The notes under the pieces: generated by a model
What the model saw: only the letters and a program-made list of their open reading frames with translations
Told to the model about the DNA's origin: nothing
Databases searched by the model: none
In this document: positions 46,209 through 54,774 of the stretch, in pieces
Numbering within the stretch: position 1 is the stretch's first letter
Layout: each line of letters opens with the position of its first letter
Translations under genes and position numbers: made by a program
Source of the DNA: Rhizobium aethiopicum
GTDB lineage: Bacteria; Pseudomonadota; Alphaproteobacteria; Rhizobiales; Rhizobiaceae
DNA length: 64,000 nt
Direction: 5' to 3'
Assembly: GCF_900094625.1 (NCBI RefSeq)
Contig: NZ_FMAJ01000003.1
Coordinates: 1 to 64,000, forward strand

Positions 46209-46709
46209 ATGAAGATGAGCGATGGCGTCGAACAGGCCATTCACAGCGTTGCCATGCTGTCCGGCCTCTCCGAAGGCGGCGTGCTTTCGGCGGCTGCGCT
46301 GGCGGAATTCCACGGCGTGTCGACAAGCTATCTGCTCAAACATCTGCAGGCGCTGTCGGGCGCCGGCATCCTCGATACCGTGCCGGGGCCGAAGGGCGGC
46401 TATCGGCTGGCGAAGGCGCCGGCGGAGATTTCGCTGCTCGACATCCTGCTTGCCGTGGAGGGATCGGCGCCGGCCTTCCGTTGCGCCGAAATTCGCCAGC
46501 GCGGACCGAACCCGGTCTCCGACCGCTTCTTCGCCAAACCCTGCAACATCAGCGCGGCGATGCTCAGGGCCGAACGGGTCTACCGGGCCGAACTCGCCAA
46601 AACGAGCATTGCCGATCTCGGCATCGAACTCGCCGCCCTCGACGACGGATCGATCGCAGCCCGAGGCTGCGCTTTCCTTGAAATCCATGAACGCAAGACG
46701 GCTCGTTGA
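46209..46709 (+). CDS. Rrf2 family transcriptional regulator
   Basis: 166 residues. The winged helix reads LSAAALAEFHGVSTSYLLKHLQALSG, followed by the wing PGPKGGYRLAK, a typical Rrf2 fold. Cys92 and Cys112 (RCAEIRQRG, KPCNISAAM) plus Cys154 lie where related members bind an Fe-S cluster or sense thiol oxidation. It is followed within 20 bp by an AhpD-like gene, which it probably controls as a redox sensor. A TTG at 46194 is an alternative start but the ATG follows GGAG better. Confidence 0.9.
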   Translation: MKMSDGVEQAIHSVAMLSGLSEGGVLSAAALAEFHGVSTSYLLKHLQALSGAGILDTVPGPKGGYRLAKAPAEISLLDILLAVEGSAPAFRCAEIRQRGPNPVSDRFFAKPCNISAAMLRAERVYRAELAKTSIADLGIELAALDDGSIAARGCAFLEIHERKTAR

Positions 46710-46729
46710 GCCCAACACAGGAGAAAGAC

Positions 46730-47191
46730 ATGCAACCCCGTTTCAACTTCGCCAAAGCCGCTCCGGATGCCTACAAGGCGGTCGCCGCACTCGAACAATA
46801 TGTCCAATCTTCCGGGCTGGAGCGTCGCTTCATCCACCTGATCAAGCTGCGCGCCTCGCAGATCAACGGCTGCGCCTATTGCGTCGACATGCATGTGAAG
46901 GAGGCGCGCCACGACGGGCTCGGCGAGCAATGGATCAACCTGATGTGCGTCTGGCGGGAATCCCCGGTCTATGACCTCCGCGAAAGAGCCCTGCTCGGCT
47001 GGGTCGATGCCGTCACGAACATCGCCAAGACAGGCGCGCCCGATGCCGATTACGAGGCGCTGAAGGCGCATTTCTCCGAGGAGGAGATGACAAAAATTAC
47101 CGTGGCGATCGGCGCGATCAATATCTGGAACCGGCTTGCCGTCGGCTTCCGCTCGCAGCATCCCATCGATCAGGCAACGAAGGCCGCTTGA
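46730..47191 (+). CDS. AhpD-like carboxymuconolactone decarboxylase family protein
   Basis: 153 residues from the ATG after GGAGAAAG. The motif CAYCVDMH (Cys48, Cys51, His55) is the CxxCxxxH redox centre of AhpD-type alkylhydroperoxidases, and the fold is all alpha. These proteins reduce organic hydroperoxides or act as thiol-dependent peroxidase components. It forms a two-gene operon with an Rrf2 regulator, so it is likely peroxide- or thiol-stress induced. Confidence 0.9.
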   Translation: MQPRFNFAKAAPDAYKAVAALEQYVQSSGLERRFIHLIKLRASQINGCAYCVDMHVKEARHDGLGEQWINLMCVWRESPVYDLRERALLGWVDAVTNIAKTGAPDADYEALKAHFSEEEMTKITVAIGAINIWNRLAVGFRSQHPIDQATKAA

Positions 47192-47390
47192 GGGCAAAGC
47201 AAAGTGGCGACGGGGAACTGAGAGGTCGCGGCATATTCTCTTCTCGCTCGGGGTTCGGACGACGGTGGAGATCTGCCGCTCGACCGGGGTGCCGTCAGGC
47301 GGAAGGGCCCGCACGGCACAGTGTGGATCAGGAAGCATGACGCATCATCCGCTGCGCAGATGTAGAGTTTGGCAGAAACAGGTCCTCACG
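47192..47390. other. Intergenic, no gene recognised
   Basis: Between the AhpD-like gene and the large inverted repeat I see no frame with a ribosome site and family-like sequence. The rest of the gap up to 47686 is the repeat at 47391-47481 and a 25-base hairpin at 47651-47675. Confidence 0.45.
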
Positions 47391-47481
47391 CTCCGTCATC
47401 CTCGGGCTTGACCCGAGGATCGACGTCCGCTGCAGATGGAGGCCCGCGCAGATCCTCGGGTCAAGCCCGAGGATGACGGAG
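47391..47481. repeat. Long inverted repeat with 31-base arms, copy 2 of the CTCGGGCTTGACCCGAG element
   Basis: The left arm starts CTCCGTCATCCTCGGGC and the right arm ends GCCCGAGGATGACGGAG; about 31 bases pair with a 29-base spacer. The core matches the element at 18605-18708. It can form a strong cruciform and probably terminates the AhpD transcript. Confidence 0.85.
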
Positions 47482-47650
47482 AGTGGGGTGGCTTCTGGAG
47501 CAAGATAGCGACGAATACGGGCGTAGCTGCGACTTACGTGGGCTTCTCAACCTTCATCATCTGCCCCTTTGGGCCTGTGCCGGGGGAACTATAGGGCTCG
47601 CTCCAGCCACAGACGTCGGCGCGATTGACGGCGAGGGGAACATCCCGGCG

Positions 47651-47675
47651 ACCGACCCGAAACATTCGGGTCGGT
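47651..47675. terminator. Strong hairpin 3' to the 53-codon gene
   Basis: ACCGACCCGAA and TTCGGGTCGGT are perfect 11-base arms around ACA. It lies 11 bases past the stop of the minus-strand gene at 47687-47848. No T tract follows, so it is a stability hairpin or a weak terminator. Confidence 0.5.
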
Positions 47676-47686
47676 GGAATATTGCG

Positions 47687-47848
47687 TCACCTGCGATCCG
47701 CTGTGCGGACGGCAACGGCATCAAGGCCTTCCGAGAGGTCGATGCTGTTGAATATGTCGCGGACGACCTTGGTAATTTCCTCTGCGGAAGCGCCCTTGGC
47801 GTATTCTTCCTGCATGCGGCGTCTTACGAGTTTTTCCAAATCTGACAT
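47687..47848 (-). CDS. small hypothetical protein, 53 residues
   Basis: A short frame with a GAGGTG ribosome site six bases before the ATG. The product reads MSDLEKLVRRRMQEEYAKG in its first 19 residues, then ASAEEITKVVRDIFN, an amphipathic, acidic-basic helical protein without signal peptide or membrane span. I do not recognise a family. It is on the same strand as the YitT gene, downstream of it with a 139-bp gap, and is followed by a strong hairpin, so it is probably expressed as a separate small mRNA. Confidence 0.65.
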   Translation of the reverse strand: MSDLEKLVRRRMQEEYAKGASAEEITKVVRDIFNSIDLSEGLDAVAVRTADRR

Positions 47849-47987
47849 AGTTCACCTCATCAAATCCGGCGCGAGGGGAGTGTCGCGCCAGCGTCGCTCA
47901 GAGGCAAGTTACGATCTGTTTAGAATGGGTTACCGATTTGTAAGGTTTGAGCCTGGTCGTGGCGTGCCAAGGATGGCCAAGCCACCC

Positions 47988-48623
47988 TCACAGCGCGATA
48001 TACCGATCGGACCGGTGGTTGATGGCGACGAAGAGGTTGAGGACGATGGCACCGAGCACCGAATAGAAGACGACGGGCGGCGTGGTGACGAAGAAGGCGG
48101 CGGCGAGAACGCACATGTCGATGGCGAGCTGGACGAGGCCGGCGCGCACGCCGAAACGCTCCTGCAGGTAGATGCCGAGAATGCCGACGCCGCCGAGGCT
48201 GGCGCGGTGACGATAGAGCGCCAACAGGCCGAAGCCGAGCAGCAGGCCGCCGAGAAGGGCCGCCCAGGCCGGATGGATGCTCGAAATCGAGAAGAAGCGC
48301 GATTGCACATCGGCGAGCACCGCGGTCAAGCCGATGGCGACGAAGGTCTTGAGCGTGAAGACCATGCCGAGGCGCTTCCAGGAGAGCCAAAAGAACGGCA
48401 GGTTGAGCATGAAAAAGGCAAGGCCGAAATTGACGCCGAAGGCATAATGCAGAAGGAAGGCCACACCGGCGGTGCTGCCTGTCAGAAGACCGGCACTGGC
48501 AAGCACATAGAGGCCGAGAGCGGAAATCAGGCTTCCGGAAAAGATACCTTGCACATCCTCGATCGGCGTGTGGCGCGTCGCGCTGGTATTCCAGACGCCA
48601 AGGGCATTGATGAGCTGTGTCAT
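47988..48623 (-). CDS. YitT family membrane protein, paralogue 2
   Basis: 211 residues from MTQLINALGVWN; the frame has an ATG five codons earlier. About five membrane spans, GLLTGSTAGVAFLLHYAFG and RASLGGVGILGIYLQERFG match paralogue 1 at 45452, and so do the final AINHRSDRYIAL residues. Clear common ancestry with that gene implies an old tandem duplication, now separated by the Rrf2-AhpD operon and repeats. Transport substrate unknown. Confidence 0.85.
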   Translation of the reverse strand: MTQLINALGVWNTSATRHTPIEDVQGIFSGSLISALGLYVLASAGLLTGSTAGVAFLLHYAFGVNFGLAFFMLNLPFFWLSWKRLGMVFTLKTFVAIGLTAVLADVQSRFFSISSIHPAWAALLGGLLLGFGLLALYRHRASLGGVGILGIYLQERFGVRAGLVQLAIDMCVLAAAFFVTTPPVVFYSVLGAIVLNLFVAINHRSDRYIAL

Positions 48624-48833
48624 ATCGCCAGTCTCCACGGCAGACGAGTTCGCGAGCGCCTCCGACGAAATTCCTGAGGCGGTCAGGTTTTTTGATATGA
48701 AATGAGCCGGAGGGCGCGGCCTATATCGCCGCGCTCTTGACGGATATCAGAGCAATATCAGCCTTCTGGCCTTGCGATCAAGTGAAATAGGTAAGCAATA
48801 TTGACCTATTTGAAAATCGCAAGAAATGTTCGC

Positions 48834-49766
48834 TCACGCAGCCTTGCGCGTAAGGAACAGAATGCCGGAAACCGGTTTTCCGCCATCTTTGCGAATGACC
48901 GTCTTGACGATCTTGAGGATTTCAAAGCCGTGGCGGGAAAGCAGCTTGCTCACATAGGCTTCCGAATGGGCATAACGCAGCGACGGGGCGAGATGGAAAG
49001 CCTCTCCAACGCCCGCATCCTCAACGGAAAAGGCGAAATCCGCACCGGCGGCGGCGAGTTCACCGACGATCGAAAACACGCTCTCGAGATTGCCGAGATA
49101 CATCAGCACGTCGGCTGCCGTGACGAGGTCGGCACGCCGGCGCCCGGCATCATCAAACAGGCCGGAGCGATCCGGCGAGAGCGAGAGGTCAGCCTGGGCG
49201 AGGCGATCATAGACCTGTTTTTCGCCGGCTTTGGCCAGCATGTTCTGCGAGAGATCGAAGCCTTCGAGACGGCCGGCGCGGGTGCGGATCTCGGGGCCGA
49301 GCAGCCCCGTGCCGCAGCCGAGATCGACGGCACATTCGTAAGCCCTGCCGGTGAAGGCGACGAGTTCTGCAAGCTTCTGCGGGACGGAATAATCGAGCTT
49401 GTCGACGAGGGCGGTGTCGAATCGGTCGGCATAATCGTCGAAGAGACGCTCGACATAGCGACTCGGCGGCCGGTTGGGCATGGCGGCGTCGCCGAGAAGA
49501 GCGAGTTTGAGGCTGGCGCCGAAAATATCGTCGGGATCAAGGATGAGTGCTCGGCGATAGGCCTCGATCGCGGCTTCAGCCCTACCCGCCTTTTCGCAAT
49601 AGCTGGCGAGGCGGTACCAGCCGGCCGCCCAGGCGGGCGCGAGCTCGAGCGCCTGTTCCATCAACTCGGCAGCCGCGTCCGGCTCACCGCCCTCTTCGAG
49701 CATCCGGGCATAATCGGCGCGGCGATCGGCGATGACGTCGCCTGAGGAAAGCTGGTGGGGCTGCAT
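48834..49766 (-). CDS. TPR-containing class I SAM-dependent methyltransferase
   Basis: 310 residues from MQPHQLSSGDVIADRR; an earlier in-frame start gives a poor N-terminus. Two TPR-like helix pairs (AAELMEQALELAPAWAAGWY, AEAAIEAYRRALILDPDD) come first, followed by the methyltransferase domain with CAVDLGCGTGLLGPEIR (motif I) and TAADVLMYLGNLESVF. The likely role is methylation of a small molecule or protein bound by the TPRs; the substrate is unknown. It is divergent from the DUF6460 gene. Confidence 0.85.
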   Translation of the reverse strand: MQPHQLSSGDVIADRRADYARMLEEGGEPDAAAELMEQALELAPAWAAGWYRLASYCEKAGRAEAAIEAYRRALILDPDDIFGASLKLALLGDAAMPNRPPSRYVERLFDDYADRFDTALVDKLDYSVPQKLAELVAFTGRAYECAVDLGCGTGLLGPEIRTRAGRLEGFDLSQNMLAKAGEKQVYDRLAQADLSLSPDRSGLFDDAGRRRADLVTAADVLMYLGNLESVFSIVGELAAAGADFAFSVEDAGVGEAFHLAPSLRYAHSEAYVSKLLSRHGFEILKIVKTVIRKDGGKPVSGILFLTRKAA

Positions 49767-49963
49767 GAATAGACCTGTTGGCTCTAACGCATGTCGTTGA
49801 CGCAAAACCGCCGCGCGCTTTTGCGCGACAATGCGTTTGCCCGCATCTGGCGGCGGCCACAAAAAAACTCAAGTCCTATTTCACAGGCGAAGCGGCCAAT
49901 CCCGGAAAGGGCTTGCGGGCGGCGCACCGCGACCTTATTCCAAGGGCAAACAGGAGATGGCGC

Positions 49964-50230
49964 ATGTCCGATCAGGTGAACAGGTTCCTCGGCGATTCGC
50001 TCGGCCGCACATTGATTAAACTCATCGTGGTGTCGCTGATTGTCGGTTTTGTGATGACCGTGTTCGGCTTGACGCCATGGAACATCATCTATGGGTTCCG
50101 CGACTTCATCCTCGAGCTCTGGTACCGGGGCTTCGCAGCGCTCGGACGCGTCGGCGACTATCTTCTCCTCGGGGCGACGATCGTCATCCCGCTCTTCGTC
50201 ATCCTTCGCCTTTTCAGCTATCGCCGGTAA
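49964..50230 (+). CDS. DUF6460 family small membrane protein
   Basis: 88 residues from an ATG after AGGAG. Two hydrophobic segments are visible: LIKLIVVSLIVGFVMTVFG and YLLLGATIVIPLFVILRLF. The sequence SLGRTLIKLI.. and GLTPWNIIYGFRDFILELW match the DUF6460 description, a family of small integral membrane proteins without known function. One base after its stop lies the ATG region of the CAP lipoprotein gene, so these two are one transcript. Confidence 0.8.
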   Translation: MSDQVNRFLGDSLGRTLIKLIVVSLIVGFVMTVFGLTPWNIIYGFRDFILELWYRGFAALGRVGDYLLLGATIVIPLFVILRLFSYRR

Positions 50231-50231
50231 C

Positions 50232-50750
50232 ATGACATCCATCGATTTTTCCAGACGCAGCTTGCTGCGCTTCTCCGGACTTGCGCTCGCCGCCGGCATC
50301 GCCGGCTGCACCACGACGCCGCGTCTTGCCGGCACGCCTTCGAACGGCGAGGACGAGACGACGAGCGTGCTGCCGCTCGTCAACCAGCTGAGGGCGAAGA
50401 ACGGCCTACCGCCGCTTGAGGCCGATCCGGCGGCGCAGACGGCCGCTCTCTTCCAGGCCAAACGCATGGCGAGCGCCGGCAAAATGGCGCATCTGATCGG
50501 CATCACCGACAGCTTCGGCGCACGCGTCAAGGCGAGTGGGGTCAGACTGCCGGCGGCCGAAAATATCGCGTCCGGCCAGCAGAGCGTCGATGCCGTGGTG
50601 ACCGCCTGGATCAATTCGCCGCATCACCTGGAAAACATGCTCGGACGTTATGGCGGGCTCGGCGTCGCCGTTGCCCATAATACGTCTTCCAGAAACCTGC
50701 CCTATTGGGCCATGGTGCTTTCCAGCCGAGGCGATTCTGCCTCAATATGA
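50232..50750 (+). CDS. CAP/SCP-domain lipoprotein
   Basis: 172 residues. The N-terminus SRRSLLRFSGLALAAGIAGC combines a twin-arginine motif with a lipobox (Cys about residue 26), so it is a probable Tat-exported lipoprotein. The CAP domain shows LVNQLRAKNGLPPLEADPAA, KMAHLIG (conserved His), AENIASGQ and WINSPHHLENML. CAP proteins bind lipids or act as proteases or adhesins in diverse settings. It starts two bases after the DUF6460 stop and is followed by the MATE gene. Confidence 0.88.
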   Translation: MTSIDFSRRSLLRFSGLALAAGIAGCTTTPRLAGTPSNGEDETTSVLPLVNQLRAKNGLPPLEADPAAQTAALFQAKRMASAGKMAHLIGITDSFGARVKASGVRLPAAENIASGQQSVDAVVTAWINSPHHLENMLGRYGGLGVAVAHNTSSRNLPYWAMVLSSRGDSASI

Positions 50751-50757
50751 GGCCGGT

Positions 50758-52104
50758 ATGGATACGCGCAGCAAGCACAACGCACTCGCTTTCGATGTGA
50801 CGCACCGGCTGGTGCTGTCGCTTGCCATTCCGATGACGCTCGGCTTCCTGACGACGCCCATGCTTGGGCTGACGAACACCGCCGTCGTCGGCCATATGGG
50901 CGATGCGGAAGCGCTGGCGGGGCTGGCGATCGGCGCCATGCTCTTTGATCTCATTCTCGGCAGTTTCAATTTCCTGCGCGCCTCGACGACGGGGCTGACG
51001 GCGCAGGCCTATGGGCGGCGGGACCAGCACGAGCAGCAGGCGGTTTTCTCTAGGGCGATGATCTCCGCGCTTGCCTGCGGGCTGGCCCTCCTCTGTCTGT
51101 CGCCGCTGCTGAAGGTGGCGGGGCTGAAGCTGATGGGGGCGGAAGGGGCGATCGCCGAGGCCACCGGCACCTATTTCTCGATCCGCATCCTTGCTGCACC
51201 GGCCGCACTCGCCAACTACGCCATTCTCGGCTTCGTGCTTGGGCGCGGACAGGGCACTGCCGGGCTGCTGCTGCAGGGGCTGATCAACGGCATCAACATC
51301 CTGCTCTCCATCTATCTCGGCCTGTCGCTCGGCTGGGGCGTGGCGGGTGTCGCCTGGGGAACAATGGCCGGCGAGACGGTCGCCGCGCTTGCCGGGCTTC
51401 TCATCGTGCTTACCAGCTTCTCCACGGCGGAACGACCAGCCTGGTCCGAGGTCTTTTCCCGGCACCGCCTGGCGGAGCTCTTCGCGCTCAACCGCGACAT
51501 CCTGATCCGCACCTTCGTGCTCATCGGCGCCTACGCCATCATGACGCGCATCGGCACTAGCTTCGGGGCGGTGACCCTTGCCGCCAATGCCGTGCTGATG
51601 AATTTCTTCCTGCTATCAGGCTATTATCTCGACGGGCTTGCCAATGCCGCCGAGCAGATCACCGGCCGGGCGGTCGGCGCCCGCTACCGACCGGCCTTCG
51701 ATCGCGGGCTAAAATTGACTACCTTTTGGTCCTTCGGCCTGGCGGCAATCATTTCGGCCTTCTTCTTCCTCGCCGGACCGTGGCTGATCTCGGTGCTGAC
51801 CACTTCGCCGGAGGTGCGGCAGGCGGCCGAAACCTATCTGCCCTGGGCGGCGGTGACAGGCCTGACGGGGGCGCTCGCCTTCCTAATGGACGGCGTCTTC
51901 ATCGGCGCGACCTGGTCGGCCGACATGCGCAACCGGATGCTGATGTCCTTTGCCGGCTATCTCTTAACGCTCGCCGTTTTCGTGCCGCTCTTCGGCAATC
52001 ACGGCCTGTGGCTCGGCATGAACGCCTTCCTGCTCTTCCGCGGCTTCTTCCTCGCCATGCTGGTCAGGCCGCGGGCCGATCAGATTTTCCGCACCGCCCA
52101 GTAA
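50758..52104 (+). CDS. MATE family efflux transporter (DinF-like)
   Basis: 448 residues from MDTRSKHNALAFDV, seven bases after the CAP gene. About 12 membrane spans are visible; the N-terminal LAIPMTLGFLTTPMLGLTNTAVVG is typical of MATE proteins of the DinF group. It exports cationic or other compounds by Na+ or H+ antiport. It ends by overlapping the 3' end of pyrD by 25 bp, convergent. Substrate unknown. Confidence 0.88.
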   Translation: MDTRSKHNALAFDVTHRLVLSLAIPMTLGFLTTPMLGLTNTAVVGHMGDAEALAGLAIGAMLFDLILGSFNFLRASTTGLTAQAYGRRDQHEQQAVFSRAMISALACGLALLCLSPLLKVAGLKLMGAEGAIAEATGTYFSIRILAAPAALANYAILGFVLGRGQGTAGLLLQGLINGINILLSIYLGLSLGWGVAGVAWGTMAGETVAALAGLLIVLTSFSTAERPAWSEVFSRHRLAELFALNRDILIRTFVLIGAYAIMTRIGTSFGAVTLAANAVLMNFFLLSGYYLDGLANAAEQITGRAVGARYRPAFDRGLKLTTFWSFGLAAIISAFFFLAGPWLISVLTTSPEVRQAAETYLPWAAVTGLTGALAFLMDGVFIGATWSADMRNRMLMSFAGYLLTLAVFVPLFGNHGLWLGMNAFLLFRGFFLAMLVRPRADQIFRTAQ

Positions 52105-53168
52105 TCCAGCCTGCTGTCGCGCAGCTCGCGGATCGAACCGGCTTTCTCGCGGTCCATCAGCCCCGAAAGACCGCGCACGATGTCGCCGGGCAGGCCGGGG
52201 CCTTCATAGACCATGCAGGAATAGAGCTGCACGAGATCGGCGCCCGCCCGGATCTTCTCCAGCGCGGTCTCGGCCGAGGAGACGCCGCCAACGCCGATGA
52301 TCGGCAAAGCTGGACCGACACGCTTGCGCATCCTGGCGAGCACCGCCGTCGATTTTTCGAAAAGCGGCACGCCGGAGAGGCCGCCCGCCTCCTTGGCCTG
52401 GCGCTGATCCCTGAGGCCCTCGCGCGACAGTGTCGTATTGGAGACGATCAATCCATCCAGCGCATGCGCGAGCGCTTCGGCGGCAATGTCGTCCATGCCT
52501 TCCTCGGTCAGGTCGGGGGCGATCTTCAGAAAGACGGGGATTTTCCGGCCGGATGTTTCGGCCATCTCGTCGCGTGCCGCAAGCACGGCCGACAGCAGTG
52601 CCGCGAGGCTTTCGCGCGCCTGCAGGTCGCGCAGGCCGGGCGTATTCGGCGAGGAGATGTTGGCGGTGAAATAGCGGGCGACGGAGTAAAAGCGGCGGAT
52701 GCCGGCGACATAATCGGCAATACGGTCGTCGCTATCCTTGTTGGCGCCGATATTGACGCCGACGATGCCTCTGTCCTTCAGCGCGGCGAGGCGGCCGAAG
52801 GCAGCGTCATGGCCCTCATTGTTGAAACCGAGGCGGTTGATCACGCCTTCATCCTCGATCAGGCGGAAGATGCGCGGGCGCGGATTGCCGGATTGCGGCT
52901 TCGGTGTCACGGTGCCGATCTCGGTAAAGCCGAAGCCGAGCTTCAGCAGCGCCTCCGGCACCTCGGCATTCTTGTCGTAGCCCGCCGCCATGCCGAGCGG
53001 GTTTTCGAAGGTGAGGCCGGCGACGGTCTGGCGAAGCCGCGGATCCGGAGTGATGCGGCAGGCAGGAACGAGGCCCGATTTCAGCGCGGCGATCGACATG
53101 CCATGCGCCGTTTCCGGATCGAACAGGAAGAGACCTTTGCGGGCGATGCGCTTGAAGGGATCGATCAT
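52080..53168 (-). CDS. pyrD: dihydroorotate dehydrogenase (quinone)
   Basis: 362 residues, class 2 type. FMN-binding features include NPLGMAAGYDKNAEVPEAL, GFTEIGTVTPKPQSGNPRPR, NRLGFNNEGHDA and NISSPNTPGLRDLQ. IVSNTTLSREGL and IGVGGVSSAETALEKI, with GADLVQLYSCMVYEGP, complete the barrel. It oxidises dihydroorotate to orotate with quinone reduction at the inner membrane, in pyrimidine synthesis. It is coupled to the DUF952 gene by an ATGA overlap and is convergent with the MATE gene. Confidence 0.97.
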   Translation of the reverse strand: MIDPFKRIARKGLFLFDPETAHGMSIAALKSGLVPACRITPDPRLRQTVAGLTFENPLGMAAGYDKNAEVPEALLKLGFGFTEIGTVTPKPQSGNPRPRIFRLIEDEGVINRLGFNNEGHDAAFGRLAALKDRGIVGVNIGANKDSDDRIADYVAGIRRFYSVARYFTANISSPNTPGLRDLQARESLAALLSAVLAARDEMAETSGRKIPVFLKIAPDLTEEGMDDIAAEALAHALDGLIVSNTTLSREGLRDQRQAKEAGGLSGVPLFEKSTAVLARMRKRVGPALPIIGVGGVSSAETALEKIRAGADLVQLYSCMVYEGPGLPGDIVRGLSGLMDREKAGSIRELRDSRLDYWAVRKI

Positions 53169-53521
53169 GCTGCGAGCTCCGGAAAGACATGGGCACCGTT
53201 CTCATCGAGCGGCAGCGGCTCCTCTGAGAGGACGGCGGCCAGCGGCAGATCGGCGTAAAGATGCGGGAAGAGGTCGCCGCCGCGCGAGGGCTCGAAGACG
53301 AGCTTGTCACCGAAGCCGCTGCCGTCGACGGCAATCAGCAGCAGTCCGGTTTGCCCGGCAAAATGCAGGGCAGCGGTCTGCTTCACCTGGTCGGCCGTCG
53401 AAAAATGAATGAAGCCGTCCTTGAGATCGATGCCGGCGCCATGAAAAACACCGCTTTGTCTGGCTTGCTGCCAGAGCGTTTCCGTCACGATCTTGTAAAG
53501 GGTCGGTGTCACGGTCATCAT
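53165..53521 (-). CDS. DUF952 family protein
   Basis: 118 residues from MMTVTPTLYKIVTETLW; the frame has an ATG 21 codons earlier. DGFIHFSTADQVKQTAALHF and FPHLYADLPLAAV match the DUF952 pattern, a cytoplasmic family of unknown biochemistry. It is coupled to pyrD by a 4-base ATGA overlap. DUF952-pyrD adjacency is common in alphaproteobacteria. Confidence 0.88.
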   Translation of the reverse strand: MMTVTPTLYKIVTETLWQQARQSGVFHGAGIDLKDGFIHFSTADQVKQTAALHFAGQTGLLLIAVDGSGFGDKLVFEPSRGGDLFPHLYADLPLAAVLSEEPLPLDENGAHVFPELAA

Positions 53522-53637
53522 GGCCTCGTAATTGCTGGTCCTCAGGTCATGAGCGCTTTGCCGGAAAGAGGCGGCGATGTCCACGCCCCGGCGCTCAAAA
53601 ACAGGGCCAGCACCGGCAAAACCCGGAGGATGAGACG

Positions 53638-54036
53638 ATGAAGATTTTGGTTCTCACGTTTGTTATCGGTCTCCTGCCGCTGGCGGCCGCGGCGGCCGAG
53701 ACCGATGCGACCCGGTTCCAGCTGGAGAAGAGCGGCGACCATTTCGTCCGGCTCGACCGCCAGACCGGCGCCATGTCGATTTGCCAGGATAAGGACGGCG
53801 CCCTCGTCTGCCGGATGGCGGCCGACGAGCGTGCCGCCTATGAGGACGAGCTCGACCGGCTTTCAGAGCGGGTGACCAAGCTGGAACAGGCAGGCCTCAT
53901 CCAGCGAGCGCTGCCGAGCGACGCCGAGATCGACCGCTCGATCAGCATCATGGAGCGGATGATGAAGAGTTTCATGGGGATGGTGAAGGAGTTCCAGGCC
54001 GACGAAAAGGCCGATCCCCTTCCGCAGAAGACATGA
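53638..54036 (+). CDS. periplasmic hypothetical protein
   Basis: 132 residues. The start MKILVLTFVIGLLPLAAAAA is a signal peptide, cleaved near AAA-AE. The mature chain begins ATRFQLEKSGDHFVRLD and has a Cys pair (MSICQDKDGALVCRM), possibly a disulfide, then a coiled-coil-like stretch. No family is recognised. A GGAGG site lies shortly before its start. It precedes the LuxR-type regulator by about 90 bp, in the same direction. Confidence 0.7.
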   Translation: MKILVLTFVIGLLPLAAAAAETDATRFQLEKSGDHFVRLDRQTGAMSICQDKDGALVCRMAADERAAYEDELDRLSERVTKLEQAGLIQRALPSDAEIDRSISIMERMMKSFMGMVKEFQADEKADPLPQKT

Positions 54037-54126
54037 TCTGATATAATCAGATCAGAAAGCCTGCATGCAACGCTGAGGGGACGGCGCGCATGCCGGCAGG
54101 ATCGGACTCTTGGGAGGGAGTTTTCG

Positions 54127-54774
54127 ATGCAGGAACAGACCATCATCATCGCGGACGATCATCCACTGTTTCGCGATGCGCTGCGCCAGGCGGTGATCGG
54201 CATGGAAGGCCGGCAGACGATCGTTGAGGCCGGTGATTTCGCCGCCGCCCGCACGGCTGCAGGCGCAAATCCGGATGCTGATCTGATCCTGCTCGATCTC
54301 GCCATGCCCGGCGTCAGCGGCTTTTCCGGCCTGATGGCGCTGCGCGCCGAATTCGCCAGCCTGCCGATCGTCATCGTCTCGGCGACCGACGACGCGACGA
54401 CGATCCGCCGGGCACTGGAACTCGGCGCTTCCGGCTTCATTTCCAAATCCTCCGGCATCGAAGACATCCGCCGCAGCATCCAGACGGTGCTCGCCGGCGA
54501 TATCGCCACGCCCGAAAGTTATCGCGACGGCCAGGAGCAGGATCCCGACGTCGCCGATCTGATCCGCCGCCTGCACACGCTGACGCCGCAGCAGAGCCGG
54601 GTGCTGACCATGCTGGCCGAAGGCCTGCTGAACAAGCAGATCGCCTATGAACTCGGCGTCTCCGAGGCGACGATCAAGGCGCATGTCTCCGCGATCCTCC
54701 TGAAACTCGATGTCGACAGCCGCACGCAAGCCGTCATCCAGCTCGGCAAGATCAACATGGCGATGGTGGCCTGA
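54127..54774 (+). CDS. LuxR family response regulator (CrbR/ErdR-like)
   Basis: 215 residues. The receiver has DDHPLFRDAL and phosphoacceptor Asp57 in LILLDLAMPG, with IVSAT and SGFISKSS for the Thr/Lys pair. The DNA-binding helix-turn-helix at 150-200 is LTPQQSRVLTMLAEGLLNKQ, then IAYELGVSEATIKAHVSAIL. This C-terminus resembles AgmR/ErdR/CrbR proteins, which act on acetate or alcohol genes. No histidine kinase sits next to it; the transporter-fused kinase at 19438 is a fitting orphan partner. Confidence 0.9.
   Translation: MQEQTIIIADDHPLFRDALRQAVIGMEGRQTIVEAGDFAAARTAAGANPDADLILLDLAMPGVSGFSGLMALRAEFASLPIVIVSATDDATTIRRALELGASGFISKSSGIEDIRRSIQTVLAGDIATPESYRDGQEQDPDVADLIRRLHTLTPQQSRVLTMLAEGLLNKQIAYELGVSEATIKAHVSAILLKLDVDSRTQAVIQLGKINMAMVA

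Noticed and set aside
47391..47481. CRISPR array suspicion from repeated CTCGGGCTTGACCC segments
   Set aside because: Only one inverted pair is present here; there are no regularly spaced direct repeats and no cas genes.
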